In this document: positions 61,171 to 64,000 of the stretch, one piece after another
How positions within the stretch are numbered: the stretch's first letter is position 1
How the letters are laid out: every line of letters starts with the position of its first letter
DNA from: Rhodoferax sp.
Lineage (GTDB): Bacteria > Pseudomonadota > Gammaproteobacteria > Burkholderiales > Burkholderiaceae_C
DNA length: 64,000 bases
Assembly: GCA_024236015.1 (NCBI GenBank)
Contig: JACKLK010000003.1
Coordinates: 310,001-374,000 of the forward strand
Direction of reading: 5' to 3'
The notes under the pieces: model-generated
Told to the model about the DNA's origin: nothing
The model's input: only the letters and a program-made list of their open reading frames with translations
Databases searched by the model: none
Made by a program: the position numbers and the translations under genes

Positions 61171-62433
61171 TTACTTGATGAATCCCTTTTCGGTGGCGGC
61201 CTTGACATAGTTCTCGGCGGCCGCGTCGAGGGCCTGCCGGGCCGTCATGGTTCCGCCCAGTGCCTCCGGCACCAGCTTGCCGAGTTCGCCCTGCGCCAGC
61301 CCGACATACGGCTCGGACGGCCAGATCGGCGCGCCGGCCCTGGCCGACAAGGTCACGCCGGTGCCGAACCGGGTCGGCTTGTAGGCCGAACGCACCCAGA
61401 TCGTCAGGTCGTTGCCGGCCTTGGTGGACTCCTCGTCCAGCGCGTCCATCAGGACCTGGAACACGGCGTCGCGGTCGCCCGCGATGTTCTTGGGCAAGGC
61501 CACACCGTCCCACCACAGGTGGGTTGCGCTCTTGCCGCCCGGCATCGCAGCTGGGGCCGCGGCAAACTCCATCTTGCCGACGATCTTCGACGCGGCGGGA
61601 TCGTCCATGCGCGCCGCACGGCTGGCCCAGAGCACACCCATGGCCGCCTTGCCCTGCTGGAACTGGTTCATCACGTCGTCCGAGTTCGACGCCAGGAAGT
61701 TGGGCGTCATGAACCTGGACATGGATTTCATCAGCTCGATCGTCTTGACGCCGGCCTCGCTGTTGAAGGCCGGCTGGGCGCTGCCCGGCTTGAACAGCTG
61801 CCCGCCGAAACCGACGTAGATGTTGATGAATTCGGCCGAGATGTCCCAGCCCTTGGCGAAGGTCTGGGCGATCGGGAATTCGATGCCCGGCTCCTTGGCC
61901 TTGATCACGGCGGCCGCCTGCAGCATCTCGTCGTAGGTGGTCGGCACCTTGAGGCCGAGCTTGTCGAAGATGTCCTTGCGGTAGAACAGGTTCTGCGCGT
62001 TCTGCTGGAAGGCGACGGCCATCACCTGGCCGTTCGACTTGACCAGCATGCCGTCCTCGATCTTGTACCTGGCCTTGTATTTGTCGACCAGATCCGTGAT
62101 CGGTTGCACCTGGCCCTTGGACACCAGGCCGGAATACACGCCGCCCGAGATGATGGCGGCGTCGAAGGCGGACTTGCCGTCCGAGGCGAACGCCCGCTCG
62201 GTCTCGACCCGTGCGTCGGGCGTGACCTTGACCGTGACCTTGAAACCATCACGGCTGCAGGATTCCATCTCCTTGGCCAGGTGCTGTGTCGACGGGAAGG
62301 CCGGTGCCACGACCGTGATGTCGCCCTTGCCCTTGATGTCGCCGCATTTGGCGATGGCGACGCCCGGCAGGACCAAGGCCGCTGCAGCGAGGGCCACCAG
62401 GGTGCGGCGGGGAAGTTTCAGATCAATGTGCAT
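61171..62433 (-). CDS. Carbohydrate ABC transporter substrate-binding protein
   Basis: A 420-residue periplasmic binding protein of the CUT1 type. Signal peptide to about 28 (LPRRTLVALAAAALVLPGVAIA). Typical body: SAFDAAIISGGVYSGLVSKGQVQP, QNLFYRKDIFDKLGLKVPTTYDEML, FNSEAGVKTIELMK, GKAAMGVLWASRAARMDDP, WDGVALPKN. Binds the sugar or polyol for the two permeases. Substrate not readable. Confidence 0.92.
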   Translation of the reverse strand: MHIDLKLPRRTLVALAAAALVLPGVAIAKCGDIKGKGDITVVAPAFPSTQHLAKEMESCSRDGFKVTVKVTPDARVETERAFASDGKSAFDAAIISGGVYSGLVSKGQVQPITDLVDKYKARYKIEDGMLVKSNGQVMAVAFQQNAQNLFYRKDIFDKLGLKVPTTYDEMLQAAAVIKAKEPGIEFPIAQTFAKGWDISAEFINIYVGFGGQLFKPGSAQPAFNSEAGVKTIELMKSMSRFMTPNFLASNSDDVMNQFQQGKAAMGVLWASRAARMDDPAASKIVGKMEFAAAPAAMPGGKSATHLWWDGVALPKNIAGDRDAVFQVLMDALDEESTKAGNDLTIWVRSAYKPTRFGTGVTLSARAGAPIWPSEPYVGLAQGELGKLVPEALGGTMTARQALDAAAENYVKAATEKGFIK

Positions 62434-62475
62434 GTCGAATCTCCTGGAAAAAAACTGTCAAGAATGGGCCGGCCA

Positions 62476-63552
<1,077 letters not shown>

Positions 63553-63584
63553 GGTGTGTGTTTCCGTCTATGGGTTGCGGCCGC

Positions 63585-64000
63585 TCAGGCCTGAACGCGC
63601 AGGACCTGCATCCACAACGCGATGTCGTCGATCAGTGCCCATTCGCGCAGCACCTTGCCATGCACCAGTTCCACGTGGTTGATGCCCATGATCTCGACGC
63701 TGTTGCCGCTGGCGGCACCGAACATGCCATCGGCCGCGCCGCGATTCGTGTGCCGGGCCTGGGCGCGCCAGCGCAGTGCCACCCGGTCGGGCCGGCCGCC
63801 CCCCTGGTTCAGCACCAGATGCTCGGCATCGAATGTGGTGACTTCGAATGCAAAAAACAGCGACTGCCAATAGGCGGCGACCTCGGCATGACCGTACCGC
63901 GTGGTCTCGCACGGACCCAGATGGTGCACGGCTTCGTCGTACAGCCGGGTCGCCAGTGGCCCGCCACGCGCGACCGCCTCGATCGCCTGCGCATACGCCT
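63585..64000 (-). CDS. NTF2/SnoaL-like protein, 5' end beyond the window
   Basis: The visible 138 codons of a minus-strand gene read into the right edge. Segments such as TRLYDEAVHHLGPCETTRYGHAEVAAYW, FEVTTFDAEHLVLNQGGGRPDRVALRW and ELVHGKVLREWALIDDIALW form an NTF2-like fold of the SnoaL kind. It lies 32 bases upstream of the ATPase gene and is probably the first gene shown of the transporter operon. It resembles the C-terminal domain of the tandem SnoaL protein at 57981. Start codon not seen; a GTG at 63929 is internal. Confidence 0.78.
   Translation of the reverse strand, partial: AYAQAIEAVARGGPLATRLYDEAVHHLGPCETTRYGHAEVAAYWQSLFFAFEVTTFDAEHLVLNQGGGRPDRVALRWRAQARHTNRGAADGMFGAASGNSVEIMGINHVELVHGKVLREWALIDDIALWMQVLRVQA

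Overview
The window is very GC-rich chromosomal DNA (one sampled 60-base line in the glycosyltransferase region at 50161 is 43/60 G+C), densely packed, with GTG and TTG starts and ATGA/GTGA gene overlaps. The gene content points to a betaproteobacterium of the order Burkholderiales: orphan Bug-type tripartite tricarboxylate transporter receptors, an AtuA-family protein, a DUF6279 lipoprotein, a PEP-CTERM protein and cytochrome c'. The genus cannot be fixed from this piece. No rRNA, tRNA, CRISPR array, prophage or intact insertion sequence was seen.

Layout. 1-8.3 kb: the start of an isoaspartyl peptidase/asparaginase, an SH3-domain secreted protein, an AtuA/Bug/LysR locus, and an enolase-superfamily/Bug/GntR operon behind an AT-rich perfect palindrome. 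8.5-15.9 kb: MFS exporter, phosphatidylserine synthase, a two-domain metallophosphoesterase, a third Bug receptor and an acyl-CoA ligase. 15.9-22.6 kb: a five-gene operon (DUF3455, DUF4331, small lipoprotein, TPR protein, HupE/UreJ-like membrane protein) divergent from an ECF sigma/anti-sigma pair. This is the best candidate for an undescribed envelope system. 22.6-29.5 kb: rhomboid protease, CorA/ZntB-type transporter, divergent J-domain protein, kelch protein, small cytochrome, CZB-GGDEF diguanylate cyclase, an endonuclease/exonuclease/phosphatase-family protein and a rhodanese. 29.8-33.8 kb: MBOAT plus SGNH-like O-acetylation pair and a Tat-exported alpha/beta hydrolase.

34.2-39.2 kb is clearly lower in G+C (the line at 37321 is 27/60) and holds a NitT/TauT-type ABC importer, an amidohydrolase and an XRE-cupin regulator. 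It ends just downstream of the glmS stop codon, the classical attTn7 neighbourhood, so it looks acquired. 39.7-47 kb is core: glmS, an Lrp regulator, a soluble histidine kinase, glmU, DUF6279 lipoprotein, Crp/Fnr and LuxR-type regulators. 47-52.3 kb: an atypical metallo-beta-lactamase-fold protein, a PEP-CTERM protein behind a sigma-54 promoter, and two glycosyltransferases.

52.3-64 kb: cytochrome c', an HDOD protein, then what looks like a catabolic locus: HpcH/HpaI aldolase, bicupin, alpha/beta hydrolase, a divergent LacI regulator, and a carbohydrate ABC importer (ATPase, binding protein, two permeases) flanked by two SnoaL/NTF2-like proteins. Much of the window therefore concerns scavenging of organic acids and sugars, each uptake module paired with its own regulator.
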